Of a stretch of 64,000 nucleotides of DNA, positions 42,833-53,121 are shown in pieces. The DNA is from Pseudomonadota bacterium (GTDB lineage Bacteria > Pseudomonadota > Gammaproteobacteria > Burkholderiales > Burkholderiaceae_C). The stretch spans positions 44,442 to 108,441 of the forward strand of contig JAKBBP010000003.1 in NCBI GenBank assembly GCA_021808445.1, in the 5' to 3' direction. A program made the translations under genes and the position numbers. Below the pieces are notes generated by a model that saw nothing but the letters and a program-made list of their open reading frames with translations, was not told the origin of the DNA and ran no database searches. The stretch's first letter is position 1, and each line of letters begins with the position of its first letter.

Positions 42833-44974
42833 TCATGCCCGCTCCAGCCCGAACACCAGCGCGGCCTCGGGATGCAGCGCGGGCAGGGGCAGCCCGCATT
42901 GAGCGAGTTCGTGTCCGTCGGCCAGCACCCCGGGGCCGGCAAGCGCCTGCAGCCAGCGGCTTTGCTGTTCGGCACGCTGGCGCAGCTGGCCGGCGCGGCC
43001 CAGCAGGTGCACGCGCCAGCGCCCGCTGCCGCGCAGACGCGGCAGACGCAGAGCCGCCGACTGCGGACCCGGCATCGCCTCGGGCTGGAATACGCACAGG
43101 AAATGGCGCTGCGGCGTGGACGCCAGCCACCAGCAGGCCCCGCTGGCGCTGTGCCCCTGGTCGATGTCCCCGTCGTGGATGGTCTCGCGCCATTGCTTGT
43201 ACAGGGTGATCCAGCCCCGCAGGCGGTCGCGCTCGTCGGTGCTCATCGCGCGCACGTCGGCCTCCACGCCCATATGCCCGAAACAGGCCACCGCGCAACG
43301 CAGGTCGATGCTCTGCGAACGCCCGGTGGCATGGGCGGGCGCGGGGCCCACGTGGCTGCCCAGCAACTCGGGCGGAAACAGGCGCAGCGCCCCGGACTGG
43401 ATGGCGATGCGCGAGCTGGCGTCGTTGTTGTCGCTGGTCCACAGGCGCTGGGTGTGGCGCAGGATGCCGAGGTCGGCACGCGCGCCGCCGGAGGCGCAGC
43501 TCTCGATTTCCACCCGGGGATGCGCGTCGCGCAGGCGCTCGAGCAGCGCGTACAGTGCCAGCACCTGGGCATGCATGCCGGGGCGACCGTGCGCATCCAG
43601 CGCCTGCGCGAGATCGCGGTTCATGTCCCATTTCAGGTACGAGATCGGCGTGTCGCGCAGCAGCGCATCGAGCTTGTCGAACAGGTACTGCGACACCTCG
43701 GGCCGGGCCAGGTCCAGCACCAGCTGATGGCGTCCGAATACCGGCTCGCGCCGCGCATCCCCGAGCGCCCACTGCGGATGCTCGCGATACAGGCGGCTGT
43801 CGGGGTTGACCATCTCGGGTTCGACCCACAGGCCGAATTCCATGCCCAGCGAGCGTACATGCTCGGCCAGCCCGCGCAAACCATGGGGATACTTGCGCGG
43901 GTCGGGCCACCAGTCGCCCAGGGCCGCGCGGTCGTCATTGCGGCCTTCGAACCAGCCGTCATCGAGCACGAAGCGCTCCACGCCCAGCTCGGCCGCGCGA
44001 GACGCCAGGTCGCGCAACTCGGCCTCGTCGTGACGGAAATACAGCGCTTCCCAGGTATTCAGATGCACCGGACGCGGGCGCCGCTTGCCGCCCGGCCAAC
44101 GCAGCACCTCGCGCCTGGCCAGTGCGTGCAGGCCGCGCGCGGCCGAGCCGATGCCGGCCTGGCCCAGCGCCAGGTACAGCGCCGGCACACGCAGACGCGC
44201 GCCGGGCGCCAGGCGGATTTCGCCGGGGGCGAACCACTCGCCGGCCTGCAGCAGCAGCCGGCCGTCTTCGTGGCGCTCCAGCGCGAAGCGGTGGTTGCCG
44301 CTCCAGGCCAGTTGCACGCCGATGGCCGGCCCCTGGTGCTCGCAGCTGTGGGCGCCGAGCACGAACAGTCCCGGCGGTGCCTGGTGCGAGCTGCGCCCGC
44401 GCCGGTTCTCGCGCGACCAGCCGTCGGCGCCCACGGCGCGGCGCTCCCACTGGAATTCGTTCGCCCACTCGCCGTGCGGGCAACTCACCTCGGTCAGCTC
44501 ATCGGGCAGCGCGATGCTGGCCCCGGCGAGGCGATCCACCTGCAGCTCGGTGTCGCCTCGATTGTGCAATTCGGCCTCCACGCGCAGCACGTCGGTGGCC
44601 GCATCGAGTCGCAGCTCGATGCGCAGCCCCAGCCCGGCGCAGAGGTCGCCGAGCTGCACGCTCAGGGAGTCTGGCGAGGGCTGGCTCCAGGACTCCACGC
44701 TCCAGTCGTGGATGGCGTCGAGGCCGTCGCGGTGGGCGCGCAGCAAACCATCCTGCGCGAGGCCGTTGCCATGGCCGGGCGCCAGGCGCGCGAGGCTGGG
44801 CGCGTCCATGCCCCCCTGGGGCATGGACAGCAGCTCCGAGCCGGGCCACGCGGCCAGCAGGTCCAGCGCGTCCAGGCGCGAGCCCAGATGGCGCCACACG
44901 GCAGTGCCGCCGGCGCTGAGCTCCAGCACGGCGCTGCAGGCATTGCCCTCGAGTCGCAACAGGGTCGGTGGCAT
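42833..44974 (-). CDS. Alpha-galactosidase, GH36
   Basis: Retaining alpha-galactosidase of 713 residues. An N-terminal beta-sandwich (1-310) precedes the catalytic barrel with 'VERFVLDDGWFEGRNDD', the nucleophile Asp in 'YLKWDMNRDL', 'SCASGGARADLGIL' and the acid/base Asp in 'LWTSDNNDA'. There is no signal peptide, so it works on galactosides brought in by the ABC transporter encoded just upstream. The gene starts 4 bases after the last permease gene. Natural targets include melibiose, raffinose-type sugars and galactosylglycerols; the following glpD-glpK pair favours the last. Confidence 0.93.
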   Translation of the reverse strand: MPPTLLRLEGNACSAVLELSAGGTAVWRHLGSRLDALDLLAAWPGSELLSMPQGGMDAPSLARLAPGHGNGLAQDGLLRAHRDGLDAIHDWSVESWSQPSPDSLSVQLGDLCAGLGLRIELRLDAATDVLRVEAELHNRGDTELQVDRLAGASIALPDELTEVSCPHGEWANEFQWERRAVGADGWSRENRRGRSSHQAPPGLFVLGAHSCEHQGPAIGVQLAWSGNHRFALERHEDGRLLLQAGEWFAPGEIRLAPGARLRVPALYLALGQAGIGSAARGLHALARREVLRWPGGKRRPRPVHLNTWEALYFRHDEAELRDLASRAAELGVERFVLDDGWFEGRNDDRAALGDWWPDPRKYPHGLRGLAEHVRSLGMEFGLWVEPEMVNPDSRLYREHPQWALGDARREPVFGRHQLVLDLARPEVSQYLFDKLDALLRDTPISYLKWDMNRDLAQALDAHGRPGMHAQVLALYALLERLRDAHPRVEIESCASGGARADLGILRHTQRLWTSDNNDASSRIAIQSGALRLFPPELLGSHVGPAPAHATGRSQSIDLRCAVACFGHMGVEADVRAMSTDERDRLRGWITLYKQWRETIHDGDIDQGHSASGACWWLASTPQRHFLCVFQPEAMPGPQSAALRLPRLRGSGRWRVHLLGRAGQLRQRAEQQSRWLQALAGPGVLADGHELAQCGLPLPALHPEAALVFGLERA

Positions 44975-44978
44975 GGAT

Positions 44979-45830
44979 TCAGCCCTTGGTCGCGCCGAGG
45001 GTGAGCCCGGCGATGAAGTGGCGTTGCATGGCGAAGAACATCACCACTGGCGGCAGGGCGGCCAGGATGGATCCGGCCGCCACGAGTTGCCATTGCGAGA
45101 TCCACTGGCCGTTCAGGGACATGAGGCCCCCGGTGACCGGCATGGCATGGCTGCCCTGGGTGAGCACCGTGGCCCAGAAATAGTCGTTCCAGACGAAGGT
45201 GAAGATGAGCACGGCCAGCGCAGCCATGGCCGGGCGGATCAGGGGAAGCACGATGCGCAGGAAGATGCGCAGCTCGCCGGCCCCCTCGATGCGCGCGGCC
45301 TCGATCAGCTCGCGAGGCAGATCGCGGATGAAGTTGCGCAGGAAAAAGGTGCAGAAACCGCTCTGGAAGGCGGTGTGGAACAGGGTCAGTCCCAGCGTGC
45401 TGTTGTACAGACCCAGATGCAGCGAGAGCTGGCGCACCGGCACCATGAGGATCTGGGCGGGCACGAAATTGCCCCCGACGAACAGGAAGAACACCGCCAG
45501 GTTGGCACGAAAGCGGTACACGCCGAGGGCGTAGCCGGCCAGGCTGGCCAGCGCGATGGATCCGATCACCGCCGGCACCGTGACCTCGAAGCTGTTGAGG
45601 ATGTAACGCAGCAGCGGGGTGTTGCGAAAGACCTGCAGGTAATTGCTCACCCCCTCCCACGAGGCCGGCAGGCCCCAGTAGTTGCCGGAGTTCATGTCGG
45701 CGGGGGTGCGCACCGACATCATCGCCACCGCCAGGATGGGCAGCAGCCAGATCAGCAGCAGCACCGGGATGCCGACGCGGTAGGCCCAGCGCGTGGGTGC
45801 GCGGGTCTGTTCGATGGGCGTGGGGAACAT
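44979..45830 (-). CDS. Sugar ABC transporter permease, MalG type
   Basis: Product of 283 residues with six membrane helices and the EAA loop 'ELIEAARIEGAGELRIFLRI' that contacts the ATPase. Typical CUT1 second permease for oligosaccharides ('LRYILNSFEVTVPAVIGSIA', 'WNDYFWATVLTQG'). ATG 45830 overlaps the MalF-type stop (TGATG). Confidence 0.93.
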   Translation of the reverse strand: MFPTPIEQTRAPTRWAYRVGIPVLLLIWLLPILAVAMMSVRTPADMNSGNYWGLPASWEGVSNYLQVFRNTPLLRYILNSFEVTVPAVIGSIALASLAGYALGVYRFRANLAVFFLFVGGNFVPAQILMVPVRQLSLHLGLYNSTLGLTLFHTAFQSGFCTFFLRNFIRDLPRELIEAARIEGAGELRIFLRIVLPLIRPAMAALAVLIFTFVWNDYFWATVLTQGSHAMPVTGGLMSLNGQWISQWQLVAAGSILAALPPVVMFFAMQRHFIAGLTLGATKG

Positions 45831-46747
45831 CAGGCGTTCTCCTTTTCCTGCACGTACACGCGCCGCAGCACGAACACGATGAACACCAGCATGATGAAGA
45901 ACAGCACCGTGGCGACGGCGGCGCCGTAGCCCATGCGGTAGCCATATTCGCTCAGCGCGACCTCGTACATGTAGTACGCCAGGGTGCGCGAGCTGCCGTA
46001 GGGGCCGCCCTGGGTCATGATGGAGATCATGTCGAAGCTGCGCAGCGATCCGATCACCGTGACCACCACGGCGATGAAGGTGGCGGGGCGCAGTTGCGGC
46101 AGCACCACCTTGAACAGCATGGACCACCCCTTGGCTCCTTCCAGCCGGGCGGCTTCGATGAGGTCGGTGCGTACCCCGTTGAGCCCGGTGAGGTAGAGGA
46201 TCATGCAGTAGGCGATCTGCGGATACAGCCCGGCGGCGACGATGCCGTAGGTGACCAGGTGCGAATCCGAGAGCACCGCCACCGGAGGAAGCCCGAAGGC
46301 GTGCAGCAGATGCACGAACAGTCCGGAGGTGGGGTCGTAGAACAGGGTGAAGATCAGGCCGATGACCACCTGGGAGATCACGAAGGGGAAGAAGAAGGCC
46401 GATTTCATCAGGCGCATGCCCGCAACGCTCTGGTTGAGCAGCAGGGCCAGCCCCAGGCCGATGGGCACCGAAAGCAGGTAGCCGAACAGCCAGATCAGGT
46501 TGTTGCGCAAGGCGATGAGGAAGGCCGGGTCCGAGGCCAGGCGCAGGTAGTTGGACAGTCCCACCCAGCGCGCGGCGCCGAGCCCGTCCCACTTGTACAG
46601 GCTCAGGCCCATGGACTCCACGATGGGCCCGAGCACGTAGACCGTGAACAGGAACAGGCCCGGCGCCAGGAACAGCCAGGGAGCGAGGGACATGTGGTGT
46701 CGCGCCCACCAGGATCGGCGGGGCGGCGTGGGCGTGGAGGAGGACAT
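45830..46747 (-). CDS. Sugar ABC transporter permease, MalF type
   Basis: Product of 305 residues, six helices ('PWLFLAPGLFLFTVYVLGPI', 'FFFPFVISQVVIGLIFTLFY') and the EAA loop 'DLIEAARLEGAKGWSMLFKV'. CUT1 family, without the long periplasmic loop of enteric MalF. It begins 84 bases after the binding-protein gene, with a strong hairpin in between, and overlaps the second permease gene by one base. Confidence 0.93.
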   Translation of the reverse strand: MSSSTPTPPRRSWWARHHMSLAPWLFLAPGLFLFTVYVLGPIVESMGLSLYKWDGLGAARWVGLSNYLRLASDPAFLIALRNNLIWLFGYLLSVPIGLGLALLLNQSVAGMRLMKSAFFFPFVISQVVIGLIFTLFYDPTSGLFVHLLHAFGLPPVAVLSDSHLVTYGIVAAGLYPQIAYCMILYLTGLNGVRTDLIEAARLEGAKGWSMLFKVVLPQLRPATFIAVVVTVIGSLRSFDMISIMTQGGPYGSSRTLAYYMYEVALSEYGYRMGYGAAVATVLFFIMLVFIVFVLRRVYVQEKENA

Positions 46748-46766
46748 GACGGGGATCTGCGGCTGC

Positions 46767-46799
46767 CCGCTCGCGCCGGTGCTTGGCCGGCGCGAGCGG
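46767..46799 (-). terminator. Intercistronic hairpin between binding-protein and permease genes
   Basis: Perfect 13-base arms ccgctcgcgccgg (46767-46779) and ccggcgcgagcgg (46787-46799) with a 7-base loop. In the minus-strand transcript it lies 32 bases after the binding-protein stop, where such hairpins protect the upstream message and keep binding protein in excess of permease. There is no U-tract. Confidence 0.7.
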
Positions 46800-46831
46800 T
46801 GGGGCGGACAGGGCCCGGGGGCCCGGCTGTC

Positions 46832-48070
46832 TTACTGGCTGTAGACCTGCTTCTCGACCTGGTCGAGGTGCTGGAGGATGTCCTGGCGGTCCGAGGGGTT
46901 CATCAGGTAGTGCTGGAAGCCGTCCAGTCCGGCCTTGGCCATCTGCGCGGGCGCGTCGCGGTCATAGAACTGCGACAGGTCCTTGGCGTTGGACAAGAGC
47001 TTGAACCCGGCCTTCAGGAAAGGATCGTCAGGCAGCTTGGCGTTCTTGTTGGTGGGCAGTTGTCCGAGGATCGCGTTCATCTTCGACTGCACGTCCGGAC
47101 GCGCCAGGTAGGCCAGGAACTTCTCGGCGTCCGCCTTGTGCTTGGCGTGCGCGGGGATGAACACGATGTCGGTCGGCGCCTCCTCGGCGTCGGGGACCTT
47201 CGGGTTGATCACCGGGAAGGGCACGAAGCCGATCTGGGACTCCTTCAGCCCGGCCGACTTCATCACGTCCACCGCGAAGTTGCCCATCAGGTACATCGCC
47301 GCCTTGCCCTTGACCAGCAGCGGAACCGCTTCCTGCCAGGCGTAGGAGGCACTGTTGGGAATGAAATAGCCGGGCTTGGTCAGCTGATCCCAGTAGTCGA
47401 ACACCTTTTCCACGCGCGGGTCGGTGTAGGACACCTTGCCCGCCATCAGCTTCATGTGGAAGGCGTAGCCGTTGACCCGCAGGTCCAGGTAGTCGAACCA
47501 GCCGGCGGCGGGCCAGGGGGCCTTGGTGCCGATGGTGAAGGGCGTGATGCCATGGGCCTTCAGGGTCGCGCAGTCACTCAGCAGTTCCTTCCAGGTCTTC
47601 GGCGGCTGCAGGCCGAGCTTGTGGAACAGGTCCTTGCGGTAATAGATGCCCCACTGGTAATAGGTCAGAGGCAGGCCCCACTTGCGGCCATTGATGGTCA
47701 TGGACGAGGCGGAGGAGGCAAAGGCCTGGTTCCAGCCATCCTTCTGCCACAGCGGAGTGACGTCGGTGAACAGACCGTCCTTGACGAAGGGAGCCATGCG
47801 GTTGGCCGCGTACCAGGTGGCCAGGTCCGGCGGATCGGCGGAGAGGAAATTGAAGATGGCGCTCTTGTACCCCTCATGGTCGAAGGTGTTCACCTTGACG
47901 TGGATGTTGGGGTAGGCGGCCTCGAATCCCTTCACGCCGGCAGCGATCGCCGCCTTGGGTCCGGGGTCGGAATAGTCGGTGTTGAACACCAGTTCATCGG
48001 CGTGCGCTGCGGCCGCGGCGGCGCCCAGAAGGGCGGCGCCGAGCACCAGCTTGCGGGACAGGCGTGGCAT
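46832..48070 (-). CDS. ABC transporter sugar-binding protein (CUT1)
   Basis: Periplasmic solute-binding protein of 412 residues with a cleaved signal peptide ('LVLGAALLGAAAAAAHA'). The fold is MalE-like ('PDLATWYAANRMAPFVKDGL', 'WGIYYRKDLFHKLGLQPPKT', 'GKAAMYLMGNFAVDVM'). Between beta-galactosidase and permease genes, it most likely recognises a galactose-containing oligosaccharide or galactosylglycerol. The ribosome binding site is good (GAGGAGA), which fits the high expression such proteins need. Confidence 0.92.
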   Translation of the reverse strand: MPRLSRKLVLGAALLGAAAAAAHADELVFNTDYSDPGPKAAIAAGVKGFEAAYPNIHVKVNTFDHEGYKSAIFNFLSADPPDLATWYAANRMAPFVKDGLFTDVTPLWQKDGWNQAFASSASSMTINGRKWGLPLTYYQWGIYYRKDLFHKLGLQPPKTWKELLSDCATLKAHGITPFTIGTKAPWPAAGWFDYLDLRVNGYAFHMKLMAGKVSYTDPRVEKVFDYWDQLTKPGYFIPNSASYAWQEAVPLLVKGKAAMYLMGNFAVDVMKSAGLKESQIGFVPFPVINPKVPDAEEAPTDIVFIPAHAKHKADAEKFLAYLARPDVQSKMNAILGQLPTNKNAKLPDDPFLKAGFKLLSNAKDLSQFYDRDAPAQMAKAGLDGFQHYLMNPSDRQDILQHLDQVEKQVYSQ

Positions 48071-48095
48071 GTTGTCGTCTCCTCTCGAGTCTTGA

Positions 48096-50108
48096 TCAAT
48101 GTGCGGAAGCCGCTGGGAGCAGCTTCCATGCGGATACGCCCCTGGGGGGCAGTTCCAGCGCGCCCAGCAGGCGCGTGGCCTCGCCTTGCGGTGGCTCCCA
48201 GCACACCGGCGAATCGGAAAAATTCAGAGCCAGCACCAGCTCGCCCACTCGGCTGATGCGCAATCCCTCGGGCAGGCGCCGCGGGACCAGCCCGGCGGAT
48301 GGCGCCACGTGTTCCAGCAGCGACACCCAGCCGGCCTGGTCGAGCCAGGCGCCCAGGTACCAGCAGTTGGCATGACGGGTCAGCGCGGCAGAGCCCTCGG
48401 CGGATCCCTCGTCCGCCCCTTGCGTGAATCGGGCCTGTACCGAGGCTCCCCGCAGCGCCAGTTGTTCGCACCAGCGGCTGGCCCGCAGGGTCGGCCCCTG
48501 CTCGCCCAGGCGCAGCGCCAGCTCCACGCCGGGGGGCAGCGAGCTCACGCGCTGGACCTGCACGCCGGCGAGCTCGGCGAACACGCCCGGTGCCAGGCTG
48601 GGCGGGATGTGCAGCTCCTCGGTCTTGGATCCGGCGCGCGGGCCCAGCAGGATCTGCGCGGAGCTTGCCCGCAGGGCGGAGGCCAGCGCGGGCTCGCCGC
48701 GCAGTTGCGAGGGCAGAAGCACCAGGGCGTAGCCCTCCAGCGACGACTGCGGCGGCAGCACGTCCACGTCCAGTCCGAGCTGGCGCGCCGCGCTGTAGGC
48801 CCGGAAGCAGGCCTCCAGCGCAAGGTAGTCGCGTCCCTGGGGCTGGATGTCGGCCATCCACAGGCTGGCGTAGTCGAACACCAGGGCGACGTCGGCGCGC
48901 CTGCGCGTGCGCGCCTCCCGCAGCTGTTCGCGCAGCCCGTCGAGCTCGCGCGCGACCTGCGCGGCTTCGATGGCTCCGAGGTCGTCGCTTGCGTCGGGGC
49001 GCTGCAGCCCGGCGTGCATCTGCTCCTGGGCATAGGGCGCCTGGCGCCAGCGGAAGTAGCTCACGATCTCCGCGCCGTGGGCCAGTGCCTGCCAGGTCCA
49101 GACGCGCACCATGCCGGGGTGGGGCGCCGGGTTCCACTGCGCCCAGTTGACCGGGCCGGGCTGCTGCTCCATCACCCACCAGCGACCGCCGCACATGCCG
49201 CGGTAGAGATCGTGGTGGAAGGCCGGAATGTCCGGGTGCCCGGTGAAGGCGTGGCGCCGCTTTTCGTCGGGGTCCAGGAAAAAGTTCTGCGTGGCACCCA
49301 GGGGGTAGGAGTCCCAGGTGGCGACGTCCAGGTCGCGGGCCAGCTTGTGGTGGTCGAACTCGGTGAAAAATCCCATGAAGTTGTGCAGCACGTCGCGGCC
49401 GGGGGAGTGACGGCGCAGGATGTCGACCTGCATGCGGTTGAACTCGATCACCTCGTCGGAGGCGAAGCGCCTCCAGTCCAGACGGTGCGAGGGATTGGCC
49501 TCGGTCACCGTCGCCGCGGGAGGGTCGATTTGCGCGAAATCGGTGTATTCCTGACTCCAGAACACCGTGCCCCAGGCCTGGTTGAGGGCCTGCACCGTGC
49601 CGTAGCGGCCTTGCAGCCATGCGCGAAAGCGCTCGCGCGCGGCCTCCGAATAACTCAGGACCGTGGAGTGGCAACCGTATTCGTTGTCGGTCTGCCAGGC
49701 ACAGACTGCGTCATGCCGTCCGTAGCGTTCGGCCATCAGCGTGATGATGCGCGCCGCCTGTTCGCGGTACACGGGGCTGGAGAAACAATAGTGCCGCCGC
49801 GAGCCGAAGCCGCGGGGGTGCCCCTGCTCGTCCAGCGCGAGGATCGAGGGATGCGCGTCCACCAGCCACTTCGGGGGCGTCGCGGTGGGCGTGCCCAGCA
49901 CCACGCGCAATCCATGGCGGTGCAGGGTGGCGAGGGCATCATCGAGCCAGTCCCAGCACAGCTCGCCGCTGCGCGGCTCGATGCGGCTCCAGGCGAACTC
50001 GCCGATGCGCACCACGCGCAGCCCGAGTTCGCGCATGTGGCTCGCGTCGCGCTCCCACAGTTCGCGGGGCCACTGCTCCGGGTAATAGCAGACACCGAGT
50101 TCGATCAT
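48096..50108 (-). CDS. Beta-galactosidase, GH42
   Basis: Retaining beta-galactosidase of 670 residues in three parts: catalytic barrel (1-390), trimerisation domain (about 395-590) and C-terminal beta domain. The acid/base Glu is in '[11 protein letters not shown]' and the nucleophile Glu in '[13 protein letters not shown]'; the N-terminal '[20 protein letters not shown]' is standard. With no signal peptide it is cytoplasmic. Finding it in the same operon as GH36 means the imported molecule probably carries both alpha- and beta-galactosyl bonds. It lies 24 bases after the ATPase gene. Confidence 0.94.
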   Translation of the reverse strand: MIELGVCYYPEQWPRELWERDASHMRELGLRVVRIGEFAWSRIEPRSGELCWDWLDDALATLHRHGLRVVLGTPTATPPKWLVDAHPSILALDEQGHPRGFGSRRHYCFSSPVYREQAARIITLMAERYGRHDAVCAWQTDNEYGCHSTVLSYSEAARERFRAWLQGRYGTVQALNQAWGTVFWSQEYTDFAQIDPPAATVTEANPSHRLDWRRFASDEVIEFNRMQVDILRRHSPGRDVLHNFMGFFTEFDHHKLARDLDVATWDSYPLGATQNFFLDPDEKRRHAFTGHPDIPAFHHDLYRGMCGGRWWVMEQQPGPVNWAQWNPAPHPGMVRVWTWQALAHGAEIVSYFRWRQAPYAQEQMHAGLQRPDASDDLGAIEAAQVARELDGLREQLREARTRRRADVALVFDYASLWMADIQPQGRDYLALEACFRAYSAARQLGLDVDVLPPQSSLEGYALVLLPSQLRGEPALASALRASSAQILLGPRAGSKTEELHIPPSLAPGVFAELAGVQVQRVSSLPPGVELALRLGEQGPTLRASRWCEQLALRGASVQARFTQGADEGSAEGSAALTRHANCWYLGAWLDQAGWVSLLEHVAPSAGLVPRRLPEGLRISRVGELVLALNFSDSPVCWEPPQGEATRLLGALELPPRGVSAWKLLPAASAH

Positions 50109-50132
50109 CGCAAGTTTTCCAGTGTCCCCGGC

Positions 50133-51293
50133 TCAGGCGGCCGCCGCGCTCATCATGGTCGGAAGGCCTTCGGGCTGCACCGTGCGCGGCAGCGCCACGT
50201 CGGCGCCGTCGAACACGTGCACCCGCTCCGGGGGCAGGCGCAGGGCCACGCGGTGGCCGGGCGAGGCGCTGAAGTTGCCGGGAGCCTTGGCCACCCAGGG
50301 ATCTCCACAGCCTGCTGCGTCCAGGTACAGATAGGTGGCTTCGCCCAGGCGCTCCTGCCACAGCACGTCACGCCCCAGCGCGGGCTCGCCGGCTCCCACC
50401 TCGAGATCCTCGGGACGCACCCCCACGCTCAGCTCGGCTCCCGCGGGCTGGGAGCGCGCGTCGACCCGCGCCTGCACGCGCTCGCCGCTGCGCAGCTGCA
50501 GCGTGGCGAGCTCGGCGTCGCACTGCATCAGGCGCGCCGGAGCGAAATTCATGCGCGGCGAGCCGATGAAGGCGGCCACGAAGCGATTGCGGGGCTGGTG
50601 GTACAGCTCCAGCGGAGTCCCGCATTGCGCCACGCTGCCGTCGCGGGCCACCGCGGCGCCGGTGTTGAGCAGCACGATGCGGTCGGCCAGGGTCATGGCC
50701 TCCACCTGGTCGTGGGTCACGTAGATGGCGCTGGCGCGCCCGAAGTCACGATGCAGGCGCGCGATCTCGAATCGCGTCTGCACGCGCAGCGCCGCATCCA
50801 GGTTGGACAGCGGCTCGTCGAACAGGAAGACGTCGGGCTCGCGCACGATGGCCCGGCCGATGGCCACGCGCTGGCGTTGTCCGCCGGAAAGGGCCTTGGG
50901 CATGCGATCGAGCAGGGCCTCGAGTTGCAGGATCTGCGCCGCCGAGCGAACCCGGCGGTCGATCTCGGAGGGCGCGCACTTGGCCAGGCGCAGGCCGAAG
51001 GCCATGTTCTCGAACACGCTCATGTGGGGGAACAGGGCATAGCTCTGGAACACCATGGCCACGCCGCGCTGTGCCGGGGAGACGTCGTTCATCACCTTGT
51101 CGCCGATGCGCAACTCGCCGGAGGTGATGGATTCCAGGCCCGCGACCATGCGCAGCAGCGTGGACTTGCCGCAGCCGGAGGGCCCGACGAACACGCAGAA
51201 CTCGTTGTCCCCGATGTGCAGGCTGACGTCGCGCACCACGGGGGGCAGCTTGCCGTAGGCCTTGCTGACTTGTTCGAGACGGATACTTGCCAT
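50133..51293 (-). CDS. Sugar ABC transporter ATPase (UgpC/MalK type)
   Basis: Product of 386 residues: nucleotide-binding domain with Walker A '[13 protein letters not shown]', signature '[15 protein letters not shown]' and Walker B '[12 protein letters not shown]', then a C-terminal TOBE/OB regulatory domain ('[11 protein letters not shown]'). It energises the two CUT1 permeases encoded downstream. It sits between the dehydratase and beta-galactosidase genes, all in one direction. Confidence 0.94.
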   Translation of the reverse strand: MASIRLEQVSKAYGKLPPVVRDVSLHIGDNEFCVFVGPSGCGKSTLLRMVAGLESITSGELRIGDKVMNDVSPAQRGVAMVFQSYALFPHMSVFENMAFGLRLAKCAPSEIDRRVRSAAQILQLEALLDRMPKALSGGQRQRVAIGRAIVREPDVFLFDEPLSNLDAALRVQTRFEIARLHRDFGRASAIYVTHDQVEAMTLADRIVLLNTGAAVARDGSVAQCGTPLELYHQPRNRFVAAFIGSPRMNFAPARLMQCDAELATLQLRSGERVQARVDARSQPAGAELSVGVRPEDLEVGAGEPALGRDVLWQERLGEATYLYLDAAGCGDPWVAKAPGNFSASPGHRVALRLPPERVHVFDGADVALPRTVQPEGLPTMMSAAAA

Positions 51294-51353
51294 GATCGGT
51301 CCGGATGGCCCCGCGCCATGGGGTGCGCGGGCAGATGGGAGGGGAGGGTGGGC

Positions 51354-53084
51354 TCAGTGGGATTCGCGAGGCACCGCGTCGCCACGACAGCCCGTGAGAA
51401 AGTCCAGGTCGGCCCCCAGGTTGGCCTGCTGCACATGGTGCACATACAGGCGCACGTAGCCCGAGTCGGGCAGAGGCGGCGGGGTCCACGCGGCTCGCCG
51501 GCGCTCCAGCTCGGCGTCGTCCACCCGCAGTTGCAGGCGACGCGCGTCCACGTCGAGTTCGATCAGATCGCCGTCGCGCACCAGGGCCAGCGGGCCGCCG
51601 GCGGCGGCTTCCGGGGCGGTATGCAGCACGACGGTGCCGAAGGCCGTGCCGCTCATGCGCGCGTCCGAGATGCGCACCATGTCGGTGACGCCCTGGCGCA
51701 GCAGCTTGGGCGGCAGTCCCATGTTGCCCACCTCGGCCATGCCGGGGTAGCCGCGGGGCCCGCAATTCTTGAGCACCAGCACCGAGTCGGCGTCGACGTC
51801 CAGGTCCGGGTCGGCGATGCGCGCCTTGTAGTCCTCGATGGACTCGAACACCACCGCACGTCCGGTATGACGCAGCAGCCCGGGGGTGGCCGCCGAGGGC
51901 TTGATCACGGCGCCGTCGGGGGCCAGGTTGCCCCGCAGCACCGCGATGCCGCCCTGTGCCACCAGCGGCTGCGCCAGCGGGCGGATGACCTGCTCGTCGT
52001 GGCATGGGGCCTGCGCCACGTGGTCGGCCAGCACGCCGCCGGCGACGCTGGGTGCCTGACCGTGAAGCAGCCCGGCCTCGAGCAGGCGGCGCAACACCGC
52101 GGGCAGGCCTCCGGCGTAGTAGAAGTCCTCCATCAGGAAACGCCCCGAGGGCATGAGGTCGACGATGGTCGGAACCTCGCGCCCGAGGCGATCCCAGTCG
52201 TCCAGGTTCAACGCGACGCCCACGCGCCCGGCGATCGCCAGCAGGTGGATGACCGCATTGGTCGACCCGCCGATGGCCCCGCATACGCGGATGGCGTTCT
52301 CGAAGGCCTGGCGGGTCAGGATGTGCGACGGCCGCACGTCCTCCTGCACCAGTTCCACGATGCGCCGCCCGGCGCGCTGTGCCAGGTCGAAGCGCCGCGC
52401 GTCGACCGCGGGGATGGCCGCGTTCTCGGGCAGGGCGATTCCCAGGGCCTCGACCAGGCAGGCCATGGTCGAGGCCGTGCCCATGGTCATGCACACTCCG
52501 CTGGAGCGCGACATGCAGCGCTCGGCCTGCATGAATTCCTGCTCGCTCATCGTTCCGGCGGCGACCGCCTCGGCGAATTTCCAGACATGGGTGCCGGAGC
52601 CGATGGCCTGGCCACGGAAGCGTCCGTTGAGCATCGCCCCGCCGGAGACCACGATGGTGGGCAGGTTCACGCTGGCCGCCCCCATCAGCGTGGCCGGGGT
52701 GGTCTTGTCGCAGCCGGCCAGCAGCACCACGCCGTCCAGGGGATGCGCGCGCAGTGCCTCCTCGACGTCCATGCTGGCCAGGTTGCGGAACAGCATGGCC
52801 GTAGGACGCATCAGGGTCTCGCCCAGAGAGCTGACCGGGAATTCCAGCGGCAGTCCGCCAGCCTGCAGCACCCCGTGGCGCACACGGTCCGCCAGGTCGC
52901 GGAAATGGTGGTTGCAGGGGGTGAGATCGCTCCATGTGTTGCAAATGCCGATCACTGGCCTGCCGTCGAAGCTGTCGTCGGGAAGGCCTTCGCTCTTCAT
53001 CCAGCTGCGGTGGATGAAATTGTCCTTGCTGCGGCCTTCGAACCAGGCTTGGGAACGTCGCTTCTTGGGGGTGGATGACGACAT
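51354..53084 (-). CDS. IlvD/Edd family sugar-acid dehydratase, probably D-galactonate
   Basis: Iron-sulfur dehydratase of 576 residues. Cluster cysteines are in 'GICNTWSDLTPCNHH', 'LLAGCDKTTPATLMG' and 'IRVCGAIGGSTNAVIH', the pattern of L-arabonate/D-xylonate/galactonate dehydratases rather than of IlvD. L-arabonate, D-fuconate and D-galactonate share the stereochemistry at the reacting carbons, so galactonate is plausible. It makes 2-keto-3-deoxygalactonate for DgoK and DgoA, encoded at 38-39.7 kb under an identical upstream element. I start at ATG 53084; the track's TTG at 53135 lies inside the element. First gene of the long operon. Confidence 0.87.
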   Translation of the reverse strand: MSSSTPKKRRSQAWFEGRSKDNFIHRSWMKSEGLPDDSFDGRPVIGICNTWSDLTPCNHHFRDLADRVRHGVLQAGGLPLEFPVSSLGETLMRPTAMLFRNLASMDVEEALRAHPLDGVVLLAGCDKTTPATLMGAASVNLPTIVVSGGAMLNGRFRGQAIGSGTHVWKFAEAVAAGTMSEQEFMQAERCMSRSSGVCMTMGTASTMACLVEALGIALPENAAIPAVDARRFDLAQRAGRRIVELVQEDVRPSHILTRQAFENAIRVCGAIGGSTNAVIHLLAIAGRVGVALNLDDWDRLGREVPTIVDLMPSGRFLMEDFYYAGGLPAVLRRLLEAGLLHGQAPSVAGGVLADHVAQAPCHDEQVIRPLAQPLVAQGGIAVLRGNLAPDGAVIKPSAATPGLLRHTGRAVVFESIEDYKARIADPDLDVDADSVLVLKNCGPRGYPGMAEVGNMGLPPKLLRQGVTDMVRISDARMSGTAFGTVVLHTAPEAAAGGPLALVRDGDLIELDVDARRLQLRVDDAELERRRAAWTPPPLPDSGYVRLYVHHVQQANLGADLDFLTGCRGDAVPRESH

Positions 53085-53121
53085 GATGGAGCTTGGCGCA
53101 CGGGCTCGGATGGATGACTTG

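Noticed and set aside
48099-53078. 1659-codon plus-strand ORF opposite the galactoside operon
   Set aside because: It is a shadow of five well-supported minus-strand genes; its translation is Gln/His/Arg/Gly-rich without domains, as expected for an antisense frame in GC-rich DNA.
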